DNA from: Bacteroidota bacterium
Lineage (GTDB): Bacteria > Bacteroidota > Rhodothermia > Rhodothermales > Rubricoccaceae
Reading direction: 5' to 3'
Length of the DNA stretch: 43,633 nt
Assembly (NCBI GenBank): GCA_012960515.1
Contig: DUBD01000024.1
Location: 1 to 43,633 of the forward strand
This document shows, in pieces, positions 1 to 7,712 of this stretch. A program made the translations under genes and the position numbers. Every line of letters begins with the position of its first letter. Position 1 is the stretch's first letter. A model generated the notes under the pieces. It was not told the DNA's origin. It ran no database searches and saw nothing but the letters and a program-made list of their open reading frames with translations.

Positions 1-1921
1 ACTGGCCACACATGCCCCCCGCGTGAAACTCCTCGACTTCGGCATCGCGAAGGTGCTGGACGAGCCGGACGCGGCCCTCACGCGCACGCACGGCGCGCCG
101 CTCACGCCCGCCTACGCCGCGCCCGAGCAGATCCGCGGCGGCGAGGTCACCACCGCGACGGACGTGTACGCCCTCGGGATGCTGCTCTACGAGCTGCTCA
201 CCGGCACGCGCCCGTACCGGCTGGACACCCGCGCCCGCGCCGCGATGGAGCGCGCGATCCTGGAGACTGAGCCCACGCGCCCCTCGGACGCCGTCACCCA
301 GGACGACGCCACCGCCGACGCGCCCCGCCAGCGGGCCCGGCGCCTCCGCGGCGACCTGGACCACATCTGCCTCGCGGCGCTCCGCAAAGAGCCCGAGGCG
401 CGCTACCCCAGCGCCGAGGCCCTCGCGCGCGACGTCCGCCGCCACCTCGCCGGAGAGCCCGTGGACGCCCGCGGCCCGAGCGCGATGTACCGCGTGCGCC
501 GGTTCGTGCGGCGGCACCGCGCCGCCGCCGCGGGCGTGGCGCTGGCGGCGCTGCTCGTCGTGGGCTGGGCCGTCACCGCGACCGTCCAGACCCGCCACAT
601 CGCGGCCGAGCGCGACCGCGCCGAGGCGCTCAACCGCGTGCTCGTGGACCTCTTCGAGGGCGTGGACCCCACGCTCGGCGGCGACCGCCAGCTCACCGTC
701 TCCGCGTTCCTCGCCTCCGCCACGGACCGCCTCCGCCGCGACCTCCGCACCCGCCCCGCGCTCCAGAGCGAATTGCTCGCCGTGCTCGCGGCCTCCCACC
801 TCGGCCTGGGGGACCACGTCGCGGCGGACTCCGTCGCCCGGCTGGCGGCACGCGCGGCCGAGCCGCTACCACCCGGCCACTCTGCACGCACCCTCGCGCA
901 GAGCACCCACGCCTGGACCCGCACCTACCACGACGATTACGAGACGAGCGAGCGCATCTACCGCGAACTCCTCCGGGAGGCCTCCGACGACGACCTCCCC
1001 GAAGTACAGAGCGACTTCGCCATCGTGCTCGGCGAGATGGGCCAGCCGGACGAGGCGCGCGACCTCCTCGGGCGCGCGGTCGCCACCCTCCGCCAGCGGC
1101 GCACCGCCCACTCCCGCCGCAGCCTCGCCTCCGCCCTCGACAACCTCTCGTCGTCCTACGCCGAGGACTGGACGCAGGAGGGCTACGACCGCGCGTGGCC
1201 GCTGCAGCAGGAGGCCGTCCGCATCCACCAGGAGATGAACGGCCCAGACCACCCCAAAACCGCCGAGGCCATGAGCGAGCTCGCCGGCCTCGCCGCCGAC
1301 CGCGGCGACCTGGCCACGGCCGACTCCCTTTTCGGCCGGTCCGTGGCCATCCTCGAAGCCGCCTACGGCGCCGAACATCCCACGCTCGCGACCGTGATCA
1401 ACAACTGGGCGCTTCGGCTGGACAACGCAGGCGAGCGCGAGCGAGCCGAGCCCATGCACCGCCGTGCGCTGGCCCTCCGCGAGGCCGTCTACGGCGAGCA
1501 GCACCAGGAGACCGCCGGGAGTATCCAGAACCTCGCGGCGGTCGTCTCGGCGCAGCCCGGCCGCTACGCGGAAGCCGTCGCGCTCTACGACCGGGCCGAG
1601 GCCATCTACCGCGCGGTCATGCCCGAGGGCCACTACCTCACGGCCTTCCCCGTCGCGGGCCGCGCCTGGGCCCACCGCAACGCGGGCCGCTACCGCGAGG
1701 CCCTCCGGGACGGCCGCCGCGCCGTCGCCATTCTAGAAGCCTCCCTCGGAGCCGATCACGCGATCGTCACTCAGGTGCGGGGAGAGGTCGGGTTCGCGCT
1801 TGCCCGGCTCGGCCGCCCCGCCGAGGCTGCGCCCCTGCTCCGCGCCGCCCTCGCCGAGGACGTGGACCTCTCCGAGATCGACCGCGAGGCGTTCACCGAA
1901 GCTCTCGCAGCCATCGAGTAA
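1..1921 (+). CDS. Ser/Thr protein kinase with C-terminal TPR region (5' end cut by window)
   Basis: This is the C-terminal part of a eukaryotic-type Ser/Thr kinase. The frame is open from base 2, so the GTG at 23 is an internal valine and the glycine loop, catalytic lysine and HRD loop lie outside the window. The DFG motif (LLDFGIAK) is at nt 29-52, an APE-type segment (TPAYAAPEQI) follows at about nt 107, and the VYALGMLLYELLTG helix comes after it. The kinase lobe ends near nt 480. A basic stretch (VRRFVRRHR) is followed by one membrane helix at about nt 515-585. The rest is alpha-helical TPR/tetratricopeptide-12-like repeats (for example AEPMHRRALALREAVYGEQH), probably outside the membrane. 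Two closely similar kinases lie at 29109 and 33651. The gene converges on the serine hydrolase, with a hairpin between them. Substrate unknown. Confidence 0.9.
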   Translation, partial: LATHAPRVKLLDFGIAKVLDEPDAALTRTHGAPLTPAYAAPEQIRGGEVTTATDVYALGMLLYELLTGTRPYRLDTRARAAMERAILETEPTRPSDAVTQDDATADAPRQRARRLRGDLDHICLAALRKEPEARYPSAEALARDVRRHLAGEPVDARGPSAMYRVRRFVRRHRAAAAGVALAALLVVGWAVTATVQTRHIAAERDRAEALNRVLVDLFEGVDPTLGGDRQLTVSAFLASATDRLRRDLRTRPALQSELLAVLAASHLGLGDHVAADSVARLAARAAEPLPPGHSARTLAQSTHAWTRTYHDDYETSERIYRELLREASDDDLPEVQSDFAIVLGEMGQPDEARDLLGRAVATLRQRRTAHSRRSLASALDNLSSSYAEDWTQEGYDRAWPLQQEAVRIHQEMNGPDHPKTAEAMSELAGLAADRGDLATADSLFGRSVAILEAAYGAEHPTLATVINNWALRLDNAGERERAEPMHRRALALREAVYGEQHQETAGSIQNLAAVVSAQPGRYAEAVALYDRAEAIYRAVMPEGHYLTAFPVAGRAWAHRNAGRYREALRDGRRAVAILEASLGADHAIVTQVRGEVGFALARLGRPAEAAPLLRAALAEDVDLSEIDREAFTEALAAIE

Positions 1922-1932
1922 GCGCCCGGCGC

Positions 1933-1967
1933 GCTGGCGGCGGCCCTCGCCGAGACGAACCGCCAGC
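1933..1967. repeat. GCTGGCGG/CCGCCAGC inverted pair
   Basis: GCTGGCGG (1933-1940) and CCGCCAGC (1960-1967) form a perfect 8-bp stem around a loop containing CCTCGCCGAG. It lies between the convergent kinase and serine hydrolase genes and could act as a bidirectional terminator. It is one copy of a family repeated at many gene ends in this window. Confidence 0.75.
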
Positions 1968-1977
1968 GGGGCGGGAG

Positions 1978-4287
1978 CTAGAACCGCCAGCCGTACGCGC
2001 TCGCCACCGCGTCCCGGATCTCGATGCGGAGGGCCTCGGTGTCGCGGAACTGGCTGCCGTTGGAGCGCAACGCGCCCGTCAGGAAGAGGATCAGCCCTCC
2101 CTGCTGCTGCGGCATCCCGTACATGTAGGTGCGGTAGCCGTTGTGGAGGCCGCCGTGCCAGTAGACCTCGCTGTTCTGCGTCTGCCGCCGGGCTCGGATG
2201 CCGAGTTGCATCGTGTTGTTGGTGCAGGCCGCCTCCCGCACGCCCATCGCAGCGCCCACGCCATCGCGGCCGAGGAACTGGTCTACGGTGGCGCTCGCGA
2301 GGAGCCGCTGCCCATCGTAGACGCCGCCCTGGTTGAGCATGATCACGAAGTTCGCCAGGTCGGTCGCGGTGATCCGAAGACCGGCGGCGGCCTGGTTCGG
2401 ATAGACCTTGACGCCCCGCTTGCTCGTGGTGGTGCGAGTGGTGTCCGTGGAGTGGCCCCGCGCATACCACTCCCGCTGCATCGTGCGCCAGAAGTCCGTG
2501 CGGAAGGTCCCCCGCGTGTTGAGCGCCCAGAGGAAGCGGTCCATGTGCGCGTCGTACCCACCGTCCGCGGCGTCCTCGATGAGGGCCTGCACGAGAATGG
2601 AGTTGGCGCCGGAGTAGTCCACCATGTCTCCGGGGCTCAGCGTGTCCACGTCCACGATCTGGTTTCGCGAGGACGCCGGCGAGTCCCCGCGGAAGATGTC
2701 GCGGATGGTCGGCAGCGGACTCGCTCCTGCGTCCATCTCCTGCGCACCCGAGACCCCCTTCTCGTTGTCGATCCCGGCGCAGTGGGCGAGCAGGTGCGCG
2801 AGGCTGATCTGGTCCGCGCCAATCGATTCCAGATCCGCGGCACTCGGCATGTCCTCCGGGCCGACGATCCGGGACAGGATGCCGGTCTGTGTCAGGCTCA
2901 GGTCCCCGCTGTCCACGAGTTGGAGCGCCGCCGCATACGTCACCGGCTTGCTGATGGAGGCCGCGTCGAACGTCGTCCTCGGGTAGACGTAGCTCTCCGG
3001 CAGGTCGAACTCGCGCAGGCCGTAGCCGCGGGCCCACGCAACCTCGTTGTTCTCGATGAGCACGACGACGGCGCCCGTCACGCCATGGAGCTGCATCCGC
3101 TGGTAGATCGTGCTGTCCCCCGGCAGGCCGTGCTCCACGAGGTTGATGCGGTCGCCGGCGGCGGGCTCGGGCTCCGGCGTGTTGGAGATCATGGCCCAGA
3201 GCAACTGGTCCCCGTCGCGATGGAGCACGACGTGATCGATCCGGCGCTCGCTCTCCGTGCGGTAGCGTTCCAGCTGGCGGAGAAGCGACGCGGGCAGACC
3301 TCGCGAGGCGAACCAATCCTCCGCCACGAGCACCCACGCCCCTCCCGGCGCGATGGCAACCTCGTGGATGGGCCGCTTGCCCCGGTTGGCCGCCGCCATC
3401 GCTGCCCGAATGTCCGGGTCGAACGCGCTCGACGTCTCGGCCCAGAGCCCGCCGTCGCCGGTCATGACCCAGCCCGTGTCGGGGTCGTCGGAGAAGGCGA
3501 ACGAGGTCACGCGGGCGTCTCGCGCCTGCACCGCGCGGACCTTCTCCATGATGGAATCGGAGACGTTCGAGGTGCGCCGGAGATAGTCCTCCGCCACGAT
3601 GAGCCAGCGCCCGCCCGGCCCGAACGCGACCACGTCGATCTCGCGCCCGGACGCGATGTAGCGGTCGATCCACTCGCGGGGGCCGTCGGGGAAGCCTGGG
3701 CTGTAGCACGGGCGGTTGGCCGCGACCACCACCCACTCGCCCGAAGGCGTGAGCGCGGCGGTCTGGATGGCCGCCTGTGCGTCTCGCGCGGCGAGGAGTG
3801 CGTCCTGGAAGCCCTGCGGCAGCGCCGTGGAGTAGCGGACCCACATGCCCGGCGTGCGGGTGCCGTAGGCGTCCATGTACGCACGCGGCCAGCAGCCCTC
3901 GCGGCGCGACCAGATCTGCACGTTCCCTGCGCCCCGGTGCTGCACGGCGACCCCGAGCGCGCCCGCCTCGTCGAACGAGAGAAAGGCAGGGTAGTACTGG
4001 TCGTCGCTGCCCTGGATGCGGAAGGCGCCGTCGGGCTGCACGTCCCGCCACACCACATCCCCGACGTTCCAGTCCGGTCCCGCCGAGTCCGGCACGAAGG
4101 TGATGACCGCGCGCCCGCCCTCGATGGAGATCCGCATCCCGTTGTTGGACGGGTTGTTGCTATCGGTCCGGACCCACTCGCCGGTGAGGTCCACGCCCTC
4201 CAGTACCTGCGCCGCGGGCGAGGCGGCCCCCACCAGACCAAGAAGCACGAGAAAGAGAAGCGAGCGGAAGTGGGTCGGGCAGTGCAT
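1978..4287 (-). CDS. Secreted serine hydrolase, beta-lactamase/class C fold, with N-terminal repeats
   Basis: The 769-aa protein begins with a signal peptide (MHCPTHFRSLLFLVLLGLVG, cleavage likely after the AAA/SPAAQ region). Residues about 40-330 lack a familiar catalytic domain but contain at least three related units of the form P-G-x-W-V/L-V-A followed by a helix and a strand (LTPSGEWVVVAAN, FGPGGRWLIVAED, IAPGGAWVLVAED). The C-terminal 400 residues are a beta-lactamase-related serine hydrolase: SISK supplies the SxxK motif, DYSGANS sits where YxN is expected (the Asn appears replaced by Gly), and WHGGLHNGY resembles the HxG/KTG strand. Such enzymes are usually esterases, DD-peptidases or amidohydrolases acting outside the cytoplasm, so the true substrate cannot be told. 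A GC-rich hairpin lies upstream. The promoter region faintly resembles the element shared by the genes at 24781, 26658 and 28423. Confidence 0.88.
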   Translation of the reverse strand: MHCPTHFRSLLFLVLLGLVGAASPAAQVLEGVDLTGEWVRTDSNNPSNNGMRISIEGGRAVITFVPDSAGPDWNVGDVVWRDVQPDGAFRIQGSDDQYYPAFLSFDEAGALGVAVQHRGAGNVQIWSRREGCWPRAYMDAYGTRTPGMWVRYSTALPQGFQDALLAARDAQAAIQTAALTPSGEWVVVAANRPCYSPGFPDGPREWIDRYIASGREIDVVAFGPGGRWLIVAEDYLRRTSNVSDSIMEKVRAVQARDARVTSFAFSDDPDTGWVMTGDGGLWAETSSAFDPDIRAAMAAANRGKRPIHEVAIAPGGAWVLVAEDWFASRGLPASLLRQLERYRTESERRIDHVVLHRDGDQLLWAMISNTPEPEPAAGDRINLVEHGLPGDSTIYQRMQLHGVTGAVVVLIENNEVAWARGYGLREFDLPESYVYPRTTFDAASISKPVTYAAALQLVDSGDLSLTQTGILSRIVGPEDMPSAADLESIGADQISLAHLLAHCAGIDNEKGVSGAQEMDAGASPLPTIRDIFRGDSPASSRNQIVDVDTLSPGDMVDYSGANSILVQALIEDAADGGYDAHMDRFLWALNTRGTFRTDFWRTMQREWYARGHSTDTTRTTTSKRGVKVYPNQAAAGLRITATDLANFVIMLNQGGVYDGQRLLASATVDQFLGRDGVGAAMGVREAACTNNTMQLGIRARRQTQNSEVYWHGGLHNGYRTYMYGMPQQQGGLILFLTGALRSNGSQFRDTEALRIEIRDAVASAYGWRF

Positions 4288-4349
4288 GGGCGTGGCGGAG
4301 AGTCACTTCTAGCTACCCGAACCGGGCGCCGCGCCCCTCACCGCCGCGC

Positions 4350-4384
4350 GCTGGCGGCGGCCCTCGCCGAGAGCGACCGCCAGC
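4350..4384. repeat. GCTGGCGG/CCGCCAGC inverted pair
   Basis: Arms at 4350-4357 and 4377-4384 enclose CGGCCCTCGCCGAGAGCGA, nearly the same loop as the copy at 1933-1967. It lies just downstream of the nitrilase stop codon and upstream of the serine hydrolase gene, so it is placed to end the nitrilase transcript. Confidence 0.75.
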
Positions 4385-4393
4385 GGAGCGGGG

Positions 4394-5215
4394 CTATCGC
4401 GCCAGCCAGTCCGCGTAAAGCTCCGGACGGCGGTCGCGGAGGAAGAGGCGGCGGGCGTGGGAGGTTTGCACCGCGCCGAGGTCCACGTCCGCGTAGAGGA
4501 TCTCCTCCGTGCCCTCGCCGGCGCGAGCGACCACGCGGCCGTCCGGCGCGCAGACGAAGCTCTCGCCCGCGAAGGTCAGCCGCTCCTCCGGCCCCACGCG
4601 GTTGACGAGCGCGGTGTAGTAGCCGTTCTGGAAGGCGGCCACGCGCATCTCGGCCTCGTAGAGCCCCTCCGGCCACTCGCCCACGGCCCCGGCCTGCGGG
4701 ATCACCACCACCTCGGCGCCGCTCAGCGCGAGGGCGCGCATGGCCTCCGGGTAGTGCCGGTCGTAGCAGATCGCCACGCCGATGCGGCCCGCGGCGGTCT
4801 CGTAGACGGGCAGTCCCTGGTCGCCCGGAGCGTAGTAGCCCTGCTCGTGGAACGCCTCGTAGTCCGTGATGTGGACCATCCGGGTGACGCCCAGGAGGGC
4901 CCCGTCCGCGTCGATCACCGGCGACGAGTCGAACGTGCGGTCGCCCTCCCGCTCGAAGAGGTTGAGGACCACGACCACGCCGCGCTCCTTCGCGCGCTCG
5001 CGGAAGGCGGTGACGGTGGGGCCGTCGAGCGGCTCGGCGTGCGCGAGGGTCTGGGGCCTGGCGTGGCGCTGCGGCCAGAAGGGGTGGAACGCGAGCTCGG
5101 CGAAGGCCACGAGGTCCGCCCCGGCATCGGCGGCGCGGTCGAAGGCGGCGAGCCCCCGCGCGAGGTTGGCGTCGAGGTCGGGCGTGGCGGGCTGCTGGAC
5201 GAGGGCCAGTTTCAT
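4394..5215 (-). CDS. Carbon-nitrogen hydrolase (nitrilase superfamily)
   Basis: The 273-aa cytoplasmic protein has the length and order of a nitrilase-superfamily amidase, closest by eye to N-carbamoylputrescine amidase/omega-amidase-like enzymes. The first catalytic Glu is in LVAFAELAFHP and the nucleophile Cys is in GVAICYDRHYPEAMR. The segment that normally reads YRKxH reads TRMVHITD, so the catalytic Lys position appears to be Met, which makes the reaction uncertain. I chose the ATG at 5215 because MKLALVQQ is the standard first strand. The frame stays open upstream, but there it only translates a 7-bp repeat into a PTPHSPL-type heptapeptide. The repeat ends one base before the ATG, so no normal ribosome binding site is visible. 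The gene is divergent from the ACT-domain gene. Confidence 0.88.
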   Translation of the reverse strand: MKLALVQQPATPDLDANLARGLAAFDRAADAGADLVAFAELAFHPFWPQRHARPQTLAHAEPLDGPTVTAFRERAKERGVVVVLNLFEREGDRTFDSSPVIDADGALLGVTRMVHITDYEAFHEQGYYAPGDQGLPVYETAAGRIGVAICYDRHYPEAMRALALSGAEVVVIPQAGAVGEWPEGLYEAEMRVAAFQNGYYTALVNRVGPEERLTFAGESFVCAPDGRVVARAGEGTEEILYADVDLGAVQTSHARRLFLRDRRPELYADWLAR

Positions 5216-5216
5216 T

Positions 5217-5267
5217 GGGGAGTGGGGAGTGGGGAGTGGGGAGTGGGGAGTGGGGAGTGGGGAGTGG
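5217..5267. repeat. Heptanucleotide tandem repeat (GGGGAGT)n
   Basis: About 7.3 uninterrupted copies of a 7-bp unit, GGGGAGT on the plus strand (ACTCCCC on the minus strand). The array fills the space directly before the nitrilase ATG (5215). Four or more G4 runs with 3-nt spacers make a G-quadruplex on the plus strand plausible. The unit resembles the CCCCA(A/G)T-type heptads described in cyanobacteria (STRR); that comparison is from memory. Copy-number slippage would change the leader of the nitrilase gene. Confidence 0.95.
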
Positions 5268-5344
5268 AATCGACCCCCGCGCGGCTGGCGGTGCCAGTCG
5301 GCGGGCGCGAACGGGGGCGGCGGCCTGCCCGCGCTCTCCCTCCG

Positions 5345-5352
5345 TAGCTTTG
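5345..5352 (+). promoter_or_regulatory. TAGCTTTG -7-type promoter element for the ACT-domain gene
   Basis: TAGCTTTG matches the Bacteroidota-type TAnnTTTG element exactly and sits 23 nt before the GTG start at 5376. The same TAGCTTyN word recurs before several other genes here. No clear -33 TTG was found. Confidence 0.55.
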
Positions 5353-5375
5353 CTCCTCCCCTTCCCGCCGCTCCC

Positions 5376-5819
5376 GTGCCCGACGTCCGCGCCCTCATCG
5401 ACCGCATCGCTCACGCCCTCGGCGACCAGGCGACGCCCGAGCGCGTCGAGCACATCGCGCGGGCGGTCCTCCAGGCGGAGCGCACCGGCGCCCCCGCGCC
5501 CGCCCCGACCTCGTCGGCGGCCTCCGCCAGCGGGCCGGCGCCGGGCGACACCCGCTTCGTGGTGACGGCCTACGGCCGCGACACGCCCGGCGTGCTGGCG
5601 GCGCTCACCAGCGAGCTCGCCGCCCACGGCGCCAACGTCCTCGACGTCTCGCAGAAGGTGCTCCAGGGCTACTTCACCGTCGTCCTCTTCGCGGACCTCC
5701 CCGCCGACGGCCCCTCCCTCGCGACGGTCCGCGACCGCCTCCAGGCCCGCGGCGAGCCCCTCGGCGCCCGCGTCCTCGCGCAGCACGAGGAGCTCTTCCA
5801 GGCCATGCATCGGCCGTGA
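5376..5819 (+). CDS. ACT domain protein, UPF0237-like
   Basis: The 147-aa protein has about 60 N-terminal residues (a helical region RALIDRIAHALG and an Ala/Pro linker), then an ACT domain beginning FVVTAYGRDTPGVLAALTSEL. The DxPGVLA turn and the GANVLDVSQKVLQGYFTVVL strand-helix match small ACT regulators of the UPF0237/GcvR-like type, which bind amino acids or similar ligands. The GTG at 5376 is chosen because it begins the folded region and follows a good TAGCTTTG element. In many bacteria a UPF0237 gene is directly followed by a UPF0210/DUF711 gene. Here the DUF711 gene is present at 6281, but a four-helix-bundle gene lies between them. The ligand is unknown. Confidence 0.85.
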   Translation: MPDVRALIDRIAHALGDQATPERVEHIARAVLQAERTGAPAPAPTSSAASASGPAPGDTRFVVTAYGRDTPGVLAALTSELAAHGANVLDVSQKVLQGYFTVVLFADLPADGPSLATVRDRLQARGEPLGARVLAQHEELFQAMHRP

Positions 5820-6259
5820 GCGAGGCGGAGGGATACGGAATGCGGGAGGCTGAGGGATGGGGAGACTCTCCCGACGTGGCCCTCGTGAAAGAGTCGGGGG
5901 TCCAGAGCTATGAGGACCTCCGGGTGTGGCAGGACGGGATCGCGCTGACGGAAGCCGTGTACGACGCCAGCCGTTCGTTCCCGAGCGAGGAGCGGTTTGG
6001 CCTGACCTCCCAGATGCGCCGGGCCGCCGTCTCCATCCCGTCCAACATCGCGGAAGGTTGGGGCCGAGGCACACGCCAGGACTACCTCCGCTTTCTCCGC
6101 ATTGCGCGGGGCTCGCTCTTCGAGCTTCGTACCCAGGCCATCCTCGCTGAGCGAATCGGCCTGCTCGCCTCCGACCCATCGGCGGACCTCTTGCGTCGCA
6201 CGGATCACCTTCGCCGGATGCTGCACGGCCTCATCCGGTCACTGGAGTCCAGGGGCTAA
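5816..6259 (+). CDS. Four-helix bundle protein (23S rRNA intervening-sequence type)
   Basis: A protein of up to 147 aa whose core starts near SYEDLRVWQDGIALTEAVY and continues through RRAAVSIPSNIAEGWGRGT and QDYLRFLRIARGSLFELRTQ. This is the signature of the S23/IVP four-helix-bundle family first seen in intervening sequences of 23S rRNA genes and also found scattered in genomes. Its function is unknown. The upstream-most GTG overlaps the ACT gene stop codon (GTGA). Other starts (ATG 5840, GTG 5876 or 5885) fit the family length better, because the first 25-30 residues come from purine-rich flanking DNA. GAGGGATG (5852-5859) and its inverse CATCCCTC (6265-6272) bracket the core, which suggests a small inserted cassette between two normally adjacent genes. 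Confidence 0.85.
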   Translation: MSEAEGYGMREAEGWGDSPDVALVKESGVQSYEDLRVWQDGIALTEAVYDASRSFPSEERFGLTSQMRRAAVSIPSNIAEGWGRGTRQDYLRFLRIARGSLFELRTQAILAERIGLLASDPSADLLRRTDHLRRMLHGLIRSLESRG

Positions 6260-6280
6260 CCCCTCATCCCTCCATCCCCC

Positions 6281-7663
6281 ATGCCTCTCTCCCTCCCCGA
6301 GATCCTCGAAACCGTCCGCATGACGGAGGCCGACGCCTTCGACATCCGGACCGTGACCCTCGGCATCAGCCTCCGCGGCTGCGCCTCCCGCGACCCCGAG
6401 AGCACGCGGCAGAACATCTACGACCGGATCACGCAGACCGCGCGGCACCACGTGGAGGTGGCGCGCGAGGTGGAGAGCCTCTACGGCGTGGCCATCGCGA
6501 ACAAGCGGTGCTCCATCACGCCCGCGTCGCTCGTGGCGGACAACTTCTCGCCCGCCGACTTCGTCGCGCTGGCGGAGACGCTGGACCGGGCCGCGGACGC
6601 CATCGGCGTGGACTACCTCGCGGGGTTCTCCGCGCTCGTAGAGAAGGGGACCACGCCCGGCGACCGCGCGCTTATCGAGGCGCTGCCGGAGGCGCTGGCG
6701 ACGACGAACCGCGTGTGCTCGTCCGTGGCGTGCGGCAGCACGAAGGCCGGGATCAACGCGGACGCCGTGCTGGCCGTCGCCAAAATGATCAAGGCCACCG
6801 CCCGCCTCACCGCCGAGCGCGACTCCATCGGCTGCGCCAAGTTTGTGGCCTTCTGCAACGCCGTGGGGGACAACCCCTTCGTGGCGGGCGCCTTCCACGG
6901 GCCGAGCGAGCCCGGCGCGGCCATCAACGTGGGCATCTCCGGGCCGGGCGTGGTCCTCCGCGCCATCCGCCAGCTGGGCGATACCGCGGACTTCGGCGCG
7001 GTCACGGACGCCATCAAGCGGACCGCCTTCAAGATCACGCGCGCCGGCGAGCTCATCGGCCGCCGCGTGGCGGAGGCGCTCTCCGAGCGGAGCGGCCAGA
7101 CCATCCCCTTCGGCGTCGTGGACATCTCCCTCGCGCCGACCCCCGCCGAGCGCGACTCCGTGGGCGACATCCTCGTCGCGATGGGGCTGGAGTACGCGGG
7201 CGCGCCCGGCACGACGGCCGCCCTCGCGATGCTCAACGAGGCCGTCAAGCGCGGCGGGCTCATGGCGGCGCGGCACGTGGGCGGGCTGAGCGGCGCGTTC
7301 ATGCCCGTGAGCGAGGACCAGGCGATGATCGCCGCGGCGGAGAAGGGCCACCTCACGCTGGAGAAGCTGGAGGCCATGAGCGCGATCTGCTCCGTGGGCC
7401 TGGACATGGTCGCGATCCCGGGGGACACCCCGGCGGAGACCATCGCGGGCATCCTCTTCGACGAGTTCGCCATCGGCATGGTCAACGACAAGACGACGGC
7501 CGTGCGGATCCTCCCCGTCCACGGGAAGGGCGTCGGCGAGTGGGCGGACTACGGCGGGCTCCTGGGCCGGGCGCCCATCATGCCCGTCTCGGGGCTCTCC
7601 AGCGCCGTCTTCGCGCGGCGCGGCGGCCGCATCCCGGCCCCCATCCGCAGCCTCACCAACTGA
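6281..7663 (+). CDS. UPF0210/DUF711 (PFL-like) family protein
   Basis: The 460-aa protein matches the family throughout: FDIRTVTLGISLRGCASRD near the N terminus, CSSVACGSTKAGINADAV in the middle, DSIGCAKFVAFCNAVGDNPFVAGAFHG, VVDISLAPTPAERDSVGDI, and a C-terminal LSGAFMPVSEDQAMI. The fold is related to glycyl-radical/PFL proteins, but the biochemical role is not established as far as I know. The family usually pairs with a UPF0237 ACT protein, found here one gene upstream, so a shared ligand-sensing role is plausible. The ATG at 6281 follows a pyrimidine-rich spacer that also forms the right edge of the putative IVP cassette. A GCTGGCGG/CCGCCAGC hairpin follows the stop codon. Confidence 0.88.
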   Translation: MPLSLPEILETVRMTEADAFDIRTVTLGISLRGCASRDPESTRQNIYDRITQTARHHVEVAREVESLYGVAIANKRCSITPASLVADNFSPADFVALAETLDRAADAIGVDYLAGFSALVEKGTTPGDRALIEALPEALATTNRVCSSVACGSTKAGINADAVLAVAKMIKATARLTAERDSIGCAKFVAFCNAVGDNPFVAGAFHGPSEPGAAINVGISGPGVVLRAIRQLGDTADFGAVTDAIKRTAFKITRAGELIGRRVAEALSERSGQTIPFGVVDISLAPTPAERDSVGDILVAMGLEYAGAPGTTAALAMLNEAVKRGGLMAARHVGGLSGAFMPVSEDQAMIAAAEKGHLTLEKLEAMSAICSVGLDMVAIPGDTPAETIAGILFDEFAIGMVNDKTTAVRILPVHGKGVGEWADYGGLLGRAPIMPVSGLSSAVFARRGGRIPAPIRSLTN

Positions 7664-7666
7664 TAC

Positions 7667-7701
7667 GCTGGCGGTTGCCCCCACCGAGCCCGACCGCCAG
7701 C
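7667..7701. repeat. GCTGGCGG/CCGCCAGC inverted pair
   Basis: Arms 7667-7674 and 7694-7701, starting 3 nt after the DUF711 stop codon and ending before the SDR start at 7713. The loop carries CCACCGAGCC, a diverged version of the usual CTCGCCGAG loop. A likely transcript-end or processing hairpin. Confidence 0.7.
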
Positions 7702-7712
7702 CCACCGCCCCC

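Noticed and set aside
4296-4340. Fourth copy of the 31-bp promoter-like element before the serine hydrolase
   Set aside because: GGTTCGGGTAGCTA and the GAAGTG after it are similar, but the TGATAA block is not kept and the spacing differs, so it is only noted as a weak resemblance.
866-4605. Very long open frames opposite or out of frame with the kinase and serine hydrolase (for example 1195-4605 plus, 1136 codons)
   Set aside because: They are Arg/Pro/Gly-rich shadows of GC-rich coding DNA. The conserved motifs are all in the kinase and hydrolase frames.
5217-5267. CRISPR-like array
   Set aside because: The 7-bp units are directly tandem with no spacers; it is a simple sequence repeat.
5215-5407. 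Longer nitrilase with a PTPHSPL-repeat N terminus (start at 5407)
   Set aside because: The extension is only a translation of the heptanucleotide array and promoter DNA, and the family starts at MKLALVQQ.
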